From contig DDEZ01000005.1 of NCBI GenBank assembly GCA_002336805.1, positions 1,823 to 41,584 of the forward strand: a DNA stretch of 39,762 bases, read 5' to 3'. The translations under genes and the position numbers were made by a program. The stretch's first letter is position 1. Every line of letters starts with the position of its first letter. The notes below the pieces were generated by a model that was not told the DNA's origin, made no database searches, and saw nothing but the letters and a program-made list of their open reading frames with translations. This stretch comes from Bacteroidetes bacterium UBA1941. Its GTDB lineage: Bacteria > Bacteroidota > Bacteroidia > Chitinophagales > LD1. This document shows, piece after piece, positions 29,911 through 37,863 of this stretch.

Positions 29911-31722
29911 ATGAGCACTTCAGCAGAAACTACAAAGAAGGCTGCCCTCAAGGGTGGTGAGTTCCTGATCAAGGACAGCAGCTGGGCGGATTGCTATATC
30001 CCCGAGCAGATCAACGAAGACCAGCAGATGATGCGCGACATGGTCAAGGACTTTCTCAAGACAGAGATAGACCCGGAGCTGGAGAAGCTCGACCATGACC
30101 CGATGCTCAGCGCAGGCAAGATCGAGAAAGCCGGCGAGCTCGGCCTCCTCTCCCTCGCTATCCCTGAGGAATACGAAGGCCTCGGCAAGGACCTCAACAC
30201 TATATCTTACGTCACTGAGGTGATGGGTGGTGGCCACGGTTTCTCTGTAGCGTATGGCGCGCATACCGGTATCGGTACGCTGCCTATCGTGTACTTTGGC
30301 AATGAAGACCAGCGCAAGAAGTACCTGCCTAAGCTGGGTACCGGCGAGCTGAAGGCTGCCTACTGCCTCACTGAGCCATGGTCTGGCTCTGACGCCCTCG
30401 GCGCACGTACCAAGGCGGTACTGAGCGAAGACGGCAAGTACTATGTACTCAATGGCCAGAAGATGTGGATCACCAACGCTGGCTTTGCAGATATCTTCAT
30501 CGTGTTTGCCAAGATAGATGGCGATGATAAGAAGTTCACAGGCTTCATCGTAGAGAAAGGCTACGAAGGTGTGAGCCTCGGCGCTGAGGAGAAGAAGATG
30601 GGTATCAAGGCTTCTTCTACCCGCCAGGTATTCCTCAATAATGTGAAGGTGCCTGTAGAGAACCTGCTCGGCGAAGCCGGCAAGGGTCACAAGATCGCCT
30701 TCCAGATCCTGAACATTGGCCGCTACAAGCTCTGTAACGGTGTACTCGGCGGCAGCAAGCGCGCCCTGGACCAGGCAGTGAAGTATGCTAACGAGCGTCA
30801 GCAGTTCAAGACGCCAATCTCCAACTTCGGTGCTATCAAGCACAAGCTGGGTGAGATGGCTATCCGCCTCTGGGTGGCTGAGTCTGCCTCATGGCGTGTG
30901 TGCGACATGATTGCGCAGAAGGAGCATGACCTGAAAGAGTCTGGTGCCTCTATGACGGAGTACCTGACAGGTGGTGCAGAAGAATACCAGATCGAGTGCG
31001 CCCTGCTGAAGTTCGTAGGGTCTGAGGTGCTCGACTTCGTAGTAGACGAGGCCCTGCAGATACATGGTGGCTACGGCTTCTCTGAGGAGTATCCGATGGC
31101 GCGCGCCTATCGCGATGCCCGTATCAACCGTATCTTCGAAGGTACGAATGAGATCAACCGTATGCTCTCTATCGACGCACTCCTGAAGTTTGCGATGAAG
31201 GGCAAGATCGACCTCTTCACACCGGCTATGGCTATCCAGAAGGAGCTCATGTCTGTGCCTGATTTCTCTGCACCAGATGCTGACGATATCTTTGGCGCTG
31301 AGCGCAAGGCGCTGAAGAATGCCAAGAAGGCATTCCTCCTGGTAGCAGGTGGCGCAGTGCAGAAGCTGATGCAGAAGCTGGAAAGCGAGCAGGAGATCCT
31401 GATGCACGCAGCTGATGTACTGGCTGATATCCTCCAGATGGAGTCTGCCCTGCTGCGCGCTGAGAAGCTCGTAAACCTGCACGGCCTCGAGGCTTCACAG
31501 CTCTACGTAGATATGGTGAAGTGCTTCTTCTTTGACGCCATGGACCGCATCAATGTAGCAGGCAAGTCTGGCCTCGCTGCTTTCGCCGAAGGCGATGAGC
31601 TGCGCATGATGGCGATGGGCCTGAAGAGGTTCACCAAGGTAGATTTCCTCAATACCAAGAATATCCGCCGCGCGGTAGCTGACAAGCTGATCGCTGAGAA
31701 TGGCTACTGCTTCTGGGACTAA
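29911..31722 (+). CDS. fadE: acyl-CoA dehydrogenase, long FadE/VLCAD-like type (copy 2)
   Basis: A 603-residue paralogue of the enzyme at 27648, alike along its whole length, including the start (LKGGEFLIKDSSWADCYI), RKKYLPKLGTGELKAAYCLTEP, KMGIKASSTRQVFLNNVKVPVENLLGE and the C-terminal helical extension. The catalytic Glu is kept (RIFEGTNEINRML). One change stands out: the substrate/FAD loop reads TEPWSGSD where copy 1 and most relatives have TEPGSGSD, which may alter chain-length preference. The tandem pair suggests duplication followed by specialisation. It ends the fad set, with a strong terminator after it. Confidence 0.93.
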   Translation: MSTSAETTKKAALKGGEFLIKDSSWADCYIPEQINEDQQMMRDMVKDFLKTEIDPELEKLDHDPMLSAGKIEKAGELGLLSLAIPEEYEGLGKDLNTISYVTEVMGGGHGFSVAYGAHTGIGTLPIVYFGNEDQRKKYLPKLGTGELKAAYCLTEPWSGSDALGARTKAVLSEDGKYYVLNGQKMWITNAGFADIFIVFAKIDGDDKKFTGFIVEKGYEGVSLGAEEKKMGIKASSTRQVFLNNVKVPVENLLGEAGKGHKIAFQILNIGRYKLCNGVLGGSKRALDQAVKYANERQQFKTPISNFGAIKHKLGEMAIRLWVAESASWRVCDMIAQKEHDLKESGASMTEYLTGGAEEYQIECALLKFVGSEVLDFVVDEALQIHGGYGFSEEYPMARAYRDARINRIFEGTNEINRMLSIDALLKFAMKGKIDLFTPAMAIQKELMSVPDFSAPDADDIFGAERKALKNAKKAFLLVAGGAVQKLMQKLESEQEILMHAADVLADILQMESALLRAEKLVNLHGLEASQLYVDMVKCFFFDAMDRINVAGKSGLAAFAEGDELRMMAMGLKRFTKVDFLNTKNIRRAVADKLIAENGYCFWD

Positions 31723-31745
31723 TCCCGTGGCAGGCAATCTGATAC

Positions 31746-31775
31746 AAAGGCGCACTATCCGGTGCGCCTTTTTTA
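31746..31775 (+). terminator. intrinsic terminator ending the fad locus
   Basis: AAAGGCGCAC (31746-31755) pairs with GTGCGCCTTT (31762-31771), running into a T6 tract. It lies 23 bases after the stop of fadE copy 2. Confidence 0.85.
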
Positions 31776-31810
31776 TTGGTCGGCAAAGATGTGTCATTGA
31801 CTGAGCTGTT

Positions 31811-31840
31811 TTTGTTTTTATAAAAAGGACAGTAACTTAG
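31811..31840 (+). promoter_or_regulatory. candidate Bacteroidota promoter for the Mpo1-like gene
   Basis: TTTG (31811-31814), 18 bases, TAACTTAG (31833-31840). It uses the same TAnnTTAG variant as the promoter at 8395-8424. It lies 22 bases before the ATG at 31863. Confidence 0.4.
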
Positions 31841-31862
31841 TATCACTACTAAAACTAATATC

Positions 31863-32330
31863 ATGAAGAGTATCCACCAGTGGCTCGACGAGTATGCTGA
31901 GAGCCATCAGAATCCTACCAATAAAATGGTACACTTCGTCTGTGTACCTGTCATTTACTTTACCGTGGTCGGCCTGCTGTATAGCATCAAGCTACCTGTA
32001 GAGATCACACCAGGCCTGCCGCTCACTGTGGCTGATATCGTGACGGTGCTCGTGGCTATCTATTACTTTACGCTGTCCTTCTCGCTGGCTATCGGCATGG
32101 TGCTGTATAGTGCGCTCTGCCTCGTGCTATGCGAGGTGATACAGCGCGCTACAGGCGGCTATCTCTGGGCGGTATCTCTGGCGCTTTTCGTAGCGGCATG
32201 GATCGCACAGTTCTGGGGCCACGGCATCGAGGGCAAGAAGCCTTCCTTTGCCAAGGATATCCAGTTCCTCATGATAGGGCCAGCCTGGATCATGAGCTTT
32301 ATCTACAAGAAGATCGGGCTCTCTATCTAA
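31863..32330 (+). CDS. DUF962 / Mpo1-like membrane protein
   Basis: A 155-residue inner-membrane protein with four hydrophobic segments. The conserved marks of the Mpo1 (YGL010w) family are visible: WLDEYAESHQNPTNKMVHFVCVPVIYF at the start and WIAQFWGHGIEGKKPSFAKDIQFLMIGPAWIM near the end, with the His residues expected to hold iron. In yeast Mpo1 is an Fe-dependent dioxygenase that shortens 2-hydroxy fatty acids. A role in fatty-acid alpha-oxidation would fit the neighbouring fad genes, but this is inference. It is probably transcribed alone, with its own promoter and terminator. Confidence 0.85.
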   Translation: MKSIHQWLDEYAESHQNPTNKMVHFVCVPVIYFTVVGLLYSIKLPVEITPGLPLTVADIVTVLVAIYYFTLSFSLAIGMVLYSALCLVLCEVIQRATGGYLWAVSLALFVAAWIAQFWGHGIEGKKPSFAKDIQFLMIGPAWIMSFIYKKIGLSI

Positions 32331-32357
32331 GCATGATAGTAGCAATAGAATACATAG

Positions 32358-32388
32358 CGTCAGGCCTCGTGCCTGACGTTTTTGTTTT
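32358..32388 (+). terminator. intrinsic terminator of the Mpo1-like gene
   Basis: CGTCAGGC (32358-32365) pairs with GCCTGACG (32371-32378), loop CTCGT, followed by TTTTTGTTTT. Confidence 0.85.
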
Positions 32389-32425
32389 ACATTGGTCCGG
32401 CACATAAACACAACAACATCCACTC

Positions 32426-33301
32426 ATGTCAAACATAGACCTCATCATAGAAGAACGTCCAAGAGACATCGGCAATTTCCTCGTAGGGCGACTGCTGCCA
32501 TTTCGTACTCGGCGCATGGTCGGGCCGTTCATCTTCATAGATCACATGGGCCCTGCGGCCATGGCTACGACGGAGAATATGGACATCCCGCCGCATCCGC
32601 ATATCGGGCTGTCTACACTGACCTTCCTCTTTGATGGTAATATCATCCACAAAGACAGCCTGGGCACAGAGGTAGAGATCAAAGCCGGCCAGGTCAACTG
32701 GATGACGGCTGGCAAAGGTATCGTGCACTCTGAGCGTACGCCACAATACCTGCGCGGCAAAGAGAAGTCCCTGCACGGCCTGCAGATCTGGGTAGCACTA
32801 CCCAAAGCGCAGGAGCAGATGGAACCTACCTTCTACCACGCAGATGCAGAGCAGCTGCCTGCATGGGAAGAAGATGGTGTCAGCTACAAGCTCATAGCCG
32901 GTGTCTTTGATCAGAAGGTATCTCCGGTGCCTGTTTATAGCCCGCTCTACTTTCTGGAGCTGAAGAGTAAGGAAAGAACGAAGGTCTCTATCGGTGCCAG
33001 GCTCTACGGAGAGTCAGGGCTGTACATCCTCAGCGGAGGTATAGAGAGTGATGACAATGTCTATGGACCCAAAGAACTACTGGTGGCCAAGGATAGCAGT
33101 ATCTGTGAGTTTACTATGCTGCCGGATACTACGGTCTATTTCTTTGGCGGAGATGCGCTGCCGGAGCCGCGCCTGATCTACTGGAACTTTGTAGCGACTG
33201 ATCAGAGCCTGATAGATGCTGCTAAGGCTAAATGGCTGGCGCAGGAGTTTCCACGTGTGCCGGGTGAGATGGAGTTTGTGCCGCTGCCACTACAGCACTA
33301 G
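32426..33301 (+). CDS. pirin family protein
   Basis: A 291-residue bicupin of the pirin family. The N-terminal cupin holds the metal site: His57 and His59 (PPHPHIGLST), His101 and Glu103 (GKGIVHSERTP). GLQIWVALP and FYHADAEQLP are also characteristic. The C-terminal cupin (SPLYFLELKSKE, YILSGGIE) lacks metal ligands, as usual. Some pirins have quercetin dioxygenase activity and others act as iron-dependent co-regulators; which applies here is not known. It stands alone between a terminator and a convergent protease gene whose stop is only ten bases away. Confidence 0.9.
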   Translation: MSNIDLIIEERPRDIGNFLVGRLLPFRTRRMVGPFIFIDHMGPAAMATTENMDIPPHPHIGLSTLTFLFDGNIIHKDSLGTEVEIKAGQVNWMTAGKGIVHSERTPQYLRGKEKSLHGLQIWVALPKAQEQMEPTFYHADAEQLPAWEEDGVSYKLIAGVFDQKVSPVPVYSPLYFLELKSKERTKVSIGARLYGESGLYILSGGIESDDNVYGPKELLVAKDSSICEFTMLPDTTVYFFGGDALPEPRLIYWNFVATDQSLIDAAKAKWLAQEFPRVPGEMEFVPLPLQH

Positions 33302-33310
33302 TATGATCGC

Positions 33311-34366
33311 TCAATTAGTCTCTACGATAAAGATATAGTTCTTCCACGCCGCCGTCTTATCTGATAGTGACTTATCCTTGATGGTATTCGTGAGGTTGGG
33401 TACATCAAAATTCTCAATATTCTTCAGGAAGGTTTCCAGGTATCCAGCTTTGATAGCATAACCTGCGCTCTCTGCTACGGTACTCTTTGCATATATCACA
33501 CCGATCAGGTTGCCTTGCTCGTCAATGAGTGGCCCGCCACTATTGCCGGGATTGACAGCTGCTGATATCTGAAACTTACTGATGTCTCCCTGCACACCGC
33601 TACGTGCACTGATGATGCCCTCTGTGATCTTGACCTCGGCACCCATGGCTGTAGCATTGGGGAATCCCAGCGCATATACTTTCTCTGCCTGTGCCACGCC
33701 GCTGCTGCGTATGGCTGTCGGAGGATTGTCAAACTTCAGGTTCTTATTCCCAAACTTGAGCAGAGCAAGGTCATTGCTGGCGTCTGTAGCTATGACGGTG
33801 ACGCCATACTTGGTAGTGAAATCTCCATCTACTCCTTTTACTGTGATCTCCTTGGCGTTTTTGATGCAGTGATTATTGGTAATAAGATAGCCTGCTGATG
33901 AAATAAGAAAGCATGTGCCTTGTGCCTTGTCGGACTTATTGGCATTCTCCAGAGCAGTACTATTGATAGGGTTCCTTAAGTCCTCTTCATGAGGAATTAC
34001 CTTAGAAGTATCCAGCATCTCCTTTGCCAGTTCTGCATTCTCGAGGATAATAAATGCTTTGTTTCTGATATCTAGTCTGATATAGTAATTCTTGCTTGAT
34101 TCAATATTTAGATTTAACTCTCGTCCGGCCGCCGCGATGTTCATTCTCCCAGTCGAGTATAATTTAAAAGAGGATCCATCAAGGCTGACGCTAAAGAACT
34201 CCTGATTACCAACCCGAGTCTGGATCGGGGAGTTATTGGTGCCGGCGTATATGCCGTTCAATTTAGGCCGATAAAAGTATATCGTACTATAAACGCCATC
34301 ATGTGCGGCACGCAGACCGGATGTGATCAATAAAATAAAGAGTAGTAGGTAAAAGTTTGTTTTCAT
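33311..34366 (-). CDS. secreted trypsin-like serine protease with N-terminal DUF2846-like domain
   Basis: A 351-residue exported protein. Residues 1-20 are a signal peptide. Residues 25-118 (STIYFYRPKLNGIYAGT, NQEFFSVSL, ELNLNIESSKNYYIRLDI) resemble the DUF2846 domain, which normally occurs alone. Residues 145-330 are a chymotrypsin-fold S1C protease core of the HtrA type without PDZ. The triad is His166 (LITNNHCIKN), Asp199 (ASNDLALLKFG) and Ser276 (NPGNSGGPLID). It probably works in the periplasm in protein quality control or processing. The order DUF2846 plus protease is uncommon to my knowledge. Confidence 0.85.
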   Translation of the reverse strand: MKTNFYLLLFILLITSGLRAAHDGVYSTIYFYRPKLNGIYAGTNNSPIQTRVGNQEFFSVSLDGSSFKLYSTGRMNIAAAGRELNLNIESSKNYYIRLDIRNKAFIILENAELAKEMLDTSKVIPHEEDLRNPINSTALENANKSDKAQGTCFLISSAGYLITNNHCIKNAKEITVKGVDGDFTTKYGVTVIATDASNDLALLKFGNKNLKFDNPPTAIRSSGVAQAEKVYALGFPNATAMGAEVKITEGIISARSGVQGDISKFQISAAVNPGNSGGPLIDEQGNLIGVIYAKSTVAESAGYAIKAGYLETFLKNIENFDVPNLTNTIKDKSLSDKTAAWKNYIFIVETN

Positions 34367-34386
34367 AGTAGTGAGTGTGATCGTCG

Positions 34387-35313
34387 CTAGCCTTTTAGGA
34401 TCTTGTCGTACTTGGTCCCGTTGGCGGGGTCGAGGCGTTTGAGGATGTTGATGGCTTCGGTCTTTTCGCTGGCCTCGGCGCCGGAGAAGATACTGACCAG
34501 CTCATCGCCCTTGGCCTGGAGGAAGAGGATTACGAGTACATTATTAGGGTAGTCTTTGAAGGTCTTGTCCAGTGTACGGAGCGACTGCAGTATACCTGCG
34601 CGGGCTACAGTAGGGTCTTCAAAGAAATTGTCCATGCCCAGCCTGTGGTACTCATAGATCACCTGCTTGAAGCCATCAAACTTGGCACCCATCAGGCTGC
34701 TGATGATATTGTAGCGGTTCTTATTGCCACTAACTGGATTATTGTCAAAGGCCTTCCAGCCCTTGCTCTCATTGCCATTGGGTGGCACTGCATTCATGAT
34801 CTGCTCGGCCATGGTAAAGTACTTGGTGCCGCCACCTTTGGCCATGCTCTCATAGTCCAGCCCGATGATCAGGTAGGCATAGTAGGCCATGACCGAGGTG
34901 AGATTGGTCTGGTACTGGTTGATATTAAAGTCCAGTGGTGTATTGGGCGAGTAGGTGAAGACAAAGTCCAGATCGCGAAAGTTGAGCATCGGCGAGTTGT
35001 AGGTACTATTGAATGCAGGGCGCCCGGCCTGTATGGTGATAGAGCCGGTGTACTGGTCCTGATTTTCCACGCCATCCAGCTGTATGTAGAAAGAGCACTC
35101 TATGCGCTCCTCCGGAGAGAAGACATCCTGGGTCCAGGCGCGCTGATTCATAAAGTCTGTCATAGCCGCCTGCAGCGTCTGGAATACAGACGGGTCTACA
35201 CCGGTTATCTTCTGTGAGTTGAGCTGTATGGTACACTTCAGCTCCTGTGCAGAGAGCTGCCAGGAGAGTAGTACGAGCGCTATCAAAAAGCCCAAAGGTC
35301 TTGCCATTTGCAT
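34387..35313 (-). CDS. porD: type IX secretion system protein PorD (DUF4835)
   Basis: A 308-residue exported protein with a signal peptide (cut near LSAQ). DUF4835 marks: the opening QELKCTIQLNSQKITGVDPSVFQTLQAAMTDFMNQRAW, then NFRDLDFVFTY and YYAYLIIGLDYES, and FFEDPTVARAG in the C-terminal part. In Porphyromonas this family (PorD) is required for type IX secretion. The ATG overlaps the coaB stop by one base (TAATG on the minus strand), which supports the first Met and translational coupling. The coaBC-DUF4835 linkage is a common order in Bacteroidota, and it suits the T9SS substrates in the window. Confidence 0.85.
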   Translation of the reverse strand: MQMARPLGFLIALVLLSWQLSAQELKCTIQLNSQKITGVDPSVFQTLQAAMTDFMNQRAWTQDVFSPEERIECSFYIQLDGVENQDQYTGSITIQAGRPAFNSTYNSPMLNFRDLDFVFTYSPNTPLDFNINQYQTNLTSVMAYYAYLIIGLDYESMAKGGGTKYFTMAEQIMNAVPPNGNESKGWKAFDNNPVSGNKNRYNIISSLMGAKFDGFKQVIYEYHRLGMDNFFEDPTVARAGILQSLRTLDKTFKDYPNNVLVILFLQAKGDELVSIFSGAEASEKTEAINILKRLDPANGTKYDKILKG

Positions 35314-35963
35314 TATAGCTTGGTTTCTATATAGTCTAAGATATCAGAGGCTACATCTGATTTTGCCTTCAGATCAAATGTAACGGTATTTCCCTTTTTA
35401 TCCACTATCGTGATCTTATTGGTATCGTGCTGAAATCCCGCACCTTCGTCTTTCAGCGAGTTGAGCACGATCATGTCGAGGTTCTTCTTGTCCAGCTTTG
35501 ACTTTGCATTGGCCAGTTCATTGTCCGTCTCCAGGGCAAAGCCTACGCAGACCTGTCCGTTTCTTTTGCTACGCCCCAGCTCGTAGGCTATGTCTTTGGT
35601 CTTGACCAGCTCCAGGGTAAACTCGCTCTCCTGCTTCTTGATCTTGGTGGCAGCGGGGTTCTTGGGTGTATAGTCTGCTACCGCTGCTGCGAATATGATA
35701 ACATCGCTATCCGCGAAATATTGTGTACAGGCGGTATACATATCAGCGGCAGATACCACATCTACCACCGTGATGGCTGGTGATGTGATACGGGCTTGTG
35801 TGGGGCCTTTGACCAGTGTGACCGTGCCGCCCCGTGCTGTGCAGGCCTCGGCGAGGGCGATGCCCATCTTGCCGGTAGAGAAATTGCTGATGTACCTGAC
35901 GGGGTCTATGGGCTCACGTGTGGGGCCTGCGGTGATCAGGATCTTTTTGCCGGATAGGAGCAC
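35313..35963 (-). CDS. coaB: phosphopantothenate-cysteine ligase (CoaB half, separate gene)
   Basis: A 216-residue enzyme. With CTP it joins cysteine to 4'-phosphopantothenate in coenzyme A synthesis. It matches the CoaB half of CoaBC (Dfp): LITAGPTREPIDPVRYISNFSTGKMG at the start, IFAAAVADYTP, KIKKQESEFTLEL (nucleotide-contacting KIKK) and VGFALETDN. It starts with GTG (35961-35963), with no upstream in-frame ATG seen. In most bacteria this half follows CoaC in one chain; here the CoaC gene is 1.2 kb away with another gene between on the opposite strand. It is followed, with one-base overlap, by porD. Confidence 0.92.
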   Translation of the reverse strand: MLLSGKKILITAGPTREPIDPVRYISNFSTGKMGIALAEACTARGGTVTLVKGPTQARITSPAITVVDVVSAADMYTACTQYFADSDVIIFAAAVADYTPKNPAATKIKKQESEFTLELVKTKDIAYELGRSKRNGQVCVGFALETDNELANAKSKLDKKNLDMIVLNSLKDEGAGFQHDTNKITIVDKKGNTVTFDLKAKSDVASDILDYIETKL

Positions 35964-36069
35964 GGTTATAGTTTTATCTGTGGGGCAAGTTAAGAAAAGC
36001 GGGGCAAAGCAGCTGCGGTGCGTATGGGTTATGCCACGGGGTTTAGTTCTTTTTATGCAACTTCGTTTT

Positions 36070-37038
36070 ATGAAAGCTAAGCCGGATTTTGCGCTGATCG
36101 CATCTATAGCCCTGAGCGTGCTGCTGGGGGCAGTGTTCCTATACTCCGGCTATACGAAGCTCTATCCTATAGAGCCATTTGAGTACACCTTTGTAGACCT
36201 GGGCGTGGCCAGCTGGAATACGGCCCCCTTTGTAGCCCGGCTGCTGGTGGGGCTCGAGTTTGCCTGCGGGGGGCTTCTGATCCTGCACTTCCGCCTCAGG
36301 CGGCTCACCATACCGCTGGTGGCCTCGCTGCTGGTCATCTTCTGTATCTACCTGACGGGCATCCTGCTGACCAAAGGCAACAGTGGCAACTGTGGCTGTT
36401 TCGGCGAGTACCTGCCTATGACGCCGCTGCAGGCGATCATCAAAAATGTGGGCCTGCTGCTCATGTGCGGGCTGATCTACGCGATGACCCGCCCTGCAGA
36501 GTGGCGCTATATAAAGTATGTGGCCATCCTGATCTGCCTCACCGCGCTGGTACTACCCTATATACTGAACCCGGTAAACCTGGAAGACTCAAGGAACTTT
36601 CAGCCGCAGGCTGTCAACTACAAGGCGCCCCTGCACCTGCTATATGAGACGCGGAACCCCAAGAACTCGATGCCACCGATAGAGGTGAGGCAGGGCAAAT
36701 TTGTCATCGCCTTCCTGAGCCTGACCTGCCCGCACTGCAAGATAGCTGCACAGAAGATACATGTGCTGCACAAGCAGAATCCTGCGATCCCATTCTACCT
36801 GGTGCTGAATGGCAAGCGGGAGCTGTATGAGCCCTATCTCAAGACCTATGGCCTGGAAGATATCCCGCATGAGCTCTTCTTTGGCGTGGATGAGTATGTG
36901 AAGATGGCGGGAGGCAACCTGCCACAGATACTCTGGGTCAATAACAGCATAGTGGAGAAGAAGGGGGGCTACTTTCAACTGACGCGGGCGGCACTGGAGG
37001 CATGGCTGGCGCAGCCTTCTGATACTACGCGGCGGTAG
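36070..37038 (+). CDS. MauE/DoxX-type membrane protein fused to a thioredoxin-fold domain
   Basis: A 322-residue protein when started at ATG 36070; an ATG at 36055 would add five residues. The longer open frame to 35695 overlaps coaB and is not coding. Residues 8-155 hold four or five membrane helices with the DoxX/MauE pattern (ALSVLLGAVFLYSGYTKLYPIEPFEYTF, GNCGCFGEYLPMTPLQAIIKN). Residues about 190-315 are a thioredoxin-like domain with the redox centre SLTCPHCK. Probably it passes electrons or handles disulfides at the membrane. It resembles the BT_3928-type group of Bacteroidota. It lies on the plus strand between coaB and coaC, interrupting the coaBC pair. Confidence 0.75.
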   Translation: MKAKPDFALIASIALSVLLGAVFLYSGYTKLYPIEPFEYTFVDLGVASWNTAPFVARLLVGLEFACGGLLILHFRLRRLTIPLVASLLVIFCIYLTGILLTKGNSGNCGCFGEYLPMTPLQAIIKNVGLLLMCGLIYAMTRPAEWRYIKYVAILICLTALVLPYILNPVNLEDSRNFQPQAVNYKAPLHLLYETRNPKNSMPPIEVRQGKFVIAFLSLTCPHCKIAAQKIHVLHKQNPAIPFYLVLNGKRELYEPYLKTYGLEDIPHELFFGVDEYVKMAGGNLPQILWVNNSIVEKKGGYFQLTRAALEAWLAQPSDTTRR

Positions 37039-37083
37039 GGCTTTCTCTTCTTGATCTCTTCATACCCGTGGTGCTGCTGCAAA

Positions 37084-37110
37084 TCCCCCTGGCCCCCTGT
37101 AAAAGGGGGA
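37084..37110. repeat. C/G-run dispersed repeat
   Basis: Two short runs of five C (37085-37089 and 37093-37097) are followed by five G (37105-37109), so either C run can pair with the G run. I recall this 'CCCCCT..CCCCCT..AAAAGGGGG' word as a common intergenic repeat in Bacteroidota and other phyla. One copy only in this window. It lies between the stops of the redox gene and coaC and may help terminate both. Confidence 0.45.
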
Positions 37111-37183
37111 GTGTCAACATGGGGTCATTTTCTTATAGGCTGAGCGCTAAGATGTCTTTGATGTATGGCTGTGTCTGTGTAAC

Positions 37184-37723
37184 TCAAACGGCTTTACTGA
37201 GTGCTGCTACGATGCGCTCCGGCTCTGCCATGCGGCCATCGCCTACGAGGCCGCTGGCCAGCTCACCATTCTCTACGGGGATCAGTGTATTGCCGTAGGA
37301 TTGTAGCAGGTCTATATTCCTTTTGGTAGCCGGGTGCTGCCACATATCGAGGTCCATGGCCGGGGCAAAGTACACGGGGCACTTGGCAGAGAGATAAGTG
37401 GCTAATAGCATATTATCACACTGGCCGGTGGCCATTTTGGCTAAGGTATTGGCCGAGGCGGGGGCTATGACCATGAGGTCTGCCCAGAGGCCCAGCTCTA
37501 CGTGATTATTCCAGGTGTGAGAGTCATTCTGCAGGTGGCTGATGACGGGGGCCTTGCTCAGGACTGAGAGGGTGAGCGGCGTGATGAAGTCTGCCGCTGC
37601 GGCTGTCATGATGACGCGTACCTCTGCGCCGGCCTTGACCAGCAGGCGGACGAGGGTGGCGCTCTTGTAGGCGGCTATACTGCCGGTGACGCCGAGGATG
37701 ATCTTTTTGCCCGTGAGACTCAT
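37184..37723 (-). CDS. coaC: phosphopantothenoylcysteine decarboxylase (CoaC half, separate gene)
   Basis: A 179-residue FMN enzyme that decarboxylates 4'-phosphopantothenoylcysteine, after the CoaB step. Marks: GKKIILGVTGSIAAYKS (FMN phosphate), the catalytic His in NNHVELGLWADLMVIAPASANTLAKMA, and PAMDLDMWQHP (the PxMNxxMW motif, here with Asp for Asn). The loop that carries the active Cys in E. coli (ACGDIGPGRM) reads LASGLVGDGRM, with Ser in its place; I believe this is usual in Bacteroidota, but it should be kept in mind. The protein ends exactly where the linker to CoaB would start. rpoZ lies 204 bases upstream. Confidence 0.92.
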   Translation of the reverse strand: MSLTGKKIILGVTGSIAAYKSATLVRLLVKAGAEVRVIMTAAAADFITPLTLSVLSKAPVISHLQNDSHTWNNHVELGLWADLMVIAPASANTLAKMATGQCDNMLLATYLSAKCPVYFAPAMDLDMWQHPATKRNIDLLQSYGNTLIPVENGELASGLVGDGRMAEPERIVAALSKAV

Positions 37724-37857
37724 AGCGATTTGAGGATGAGGTGATCTGAAGATTTGAAAATGGCTCTAAAGGATCTAATGCTGAATACAATTTGGCCACA
37801 TAGAACACATAGGTACATAGAATACAGAAATGCGGTGTGATGTCCCGATCTATCTAA
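37724..37857. other. intergenic stretch with an ACATAG repeat
   Basis: Between coaC and the rpoZ terminator. CCACATAGAACACATAG at 37796-37812 occurs again at 39728-39744 near the window end. From memory this is a dispersed word in Bacteroidota intergenic DNA. No ORF or RNA gene was seen. Confidence 0.5.
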
Positions 37858-37863
37858 GCGCAA

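Noticed and set aside
35695..36069. Upstream extension of the membrane redox gene
   Set aside because: It overlaps coaB in antisense and has no sensible protein character. The hydrophobic start at 36070 fits the family.
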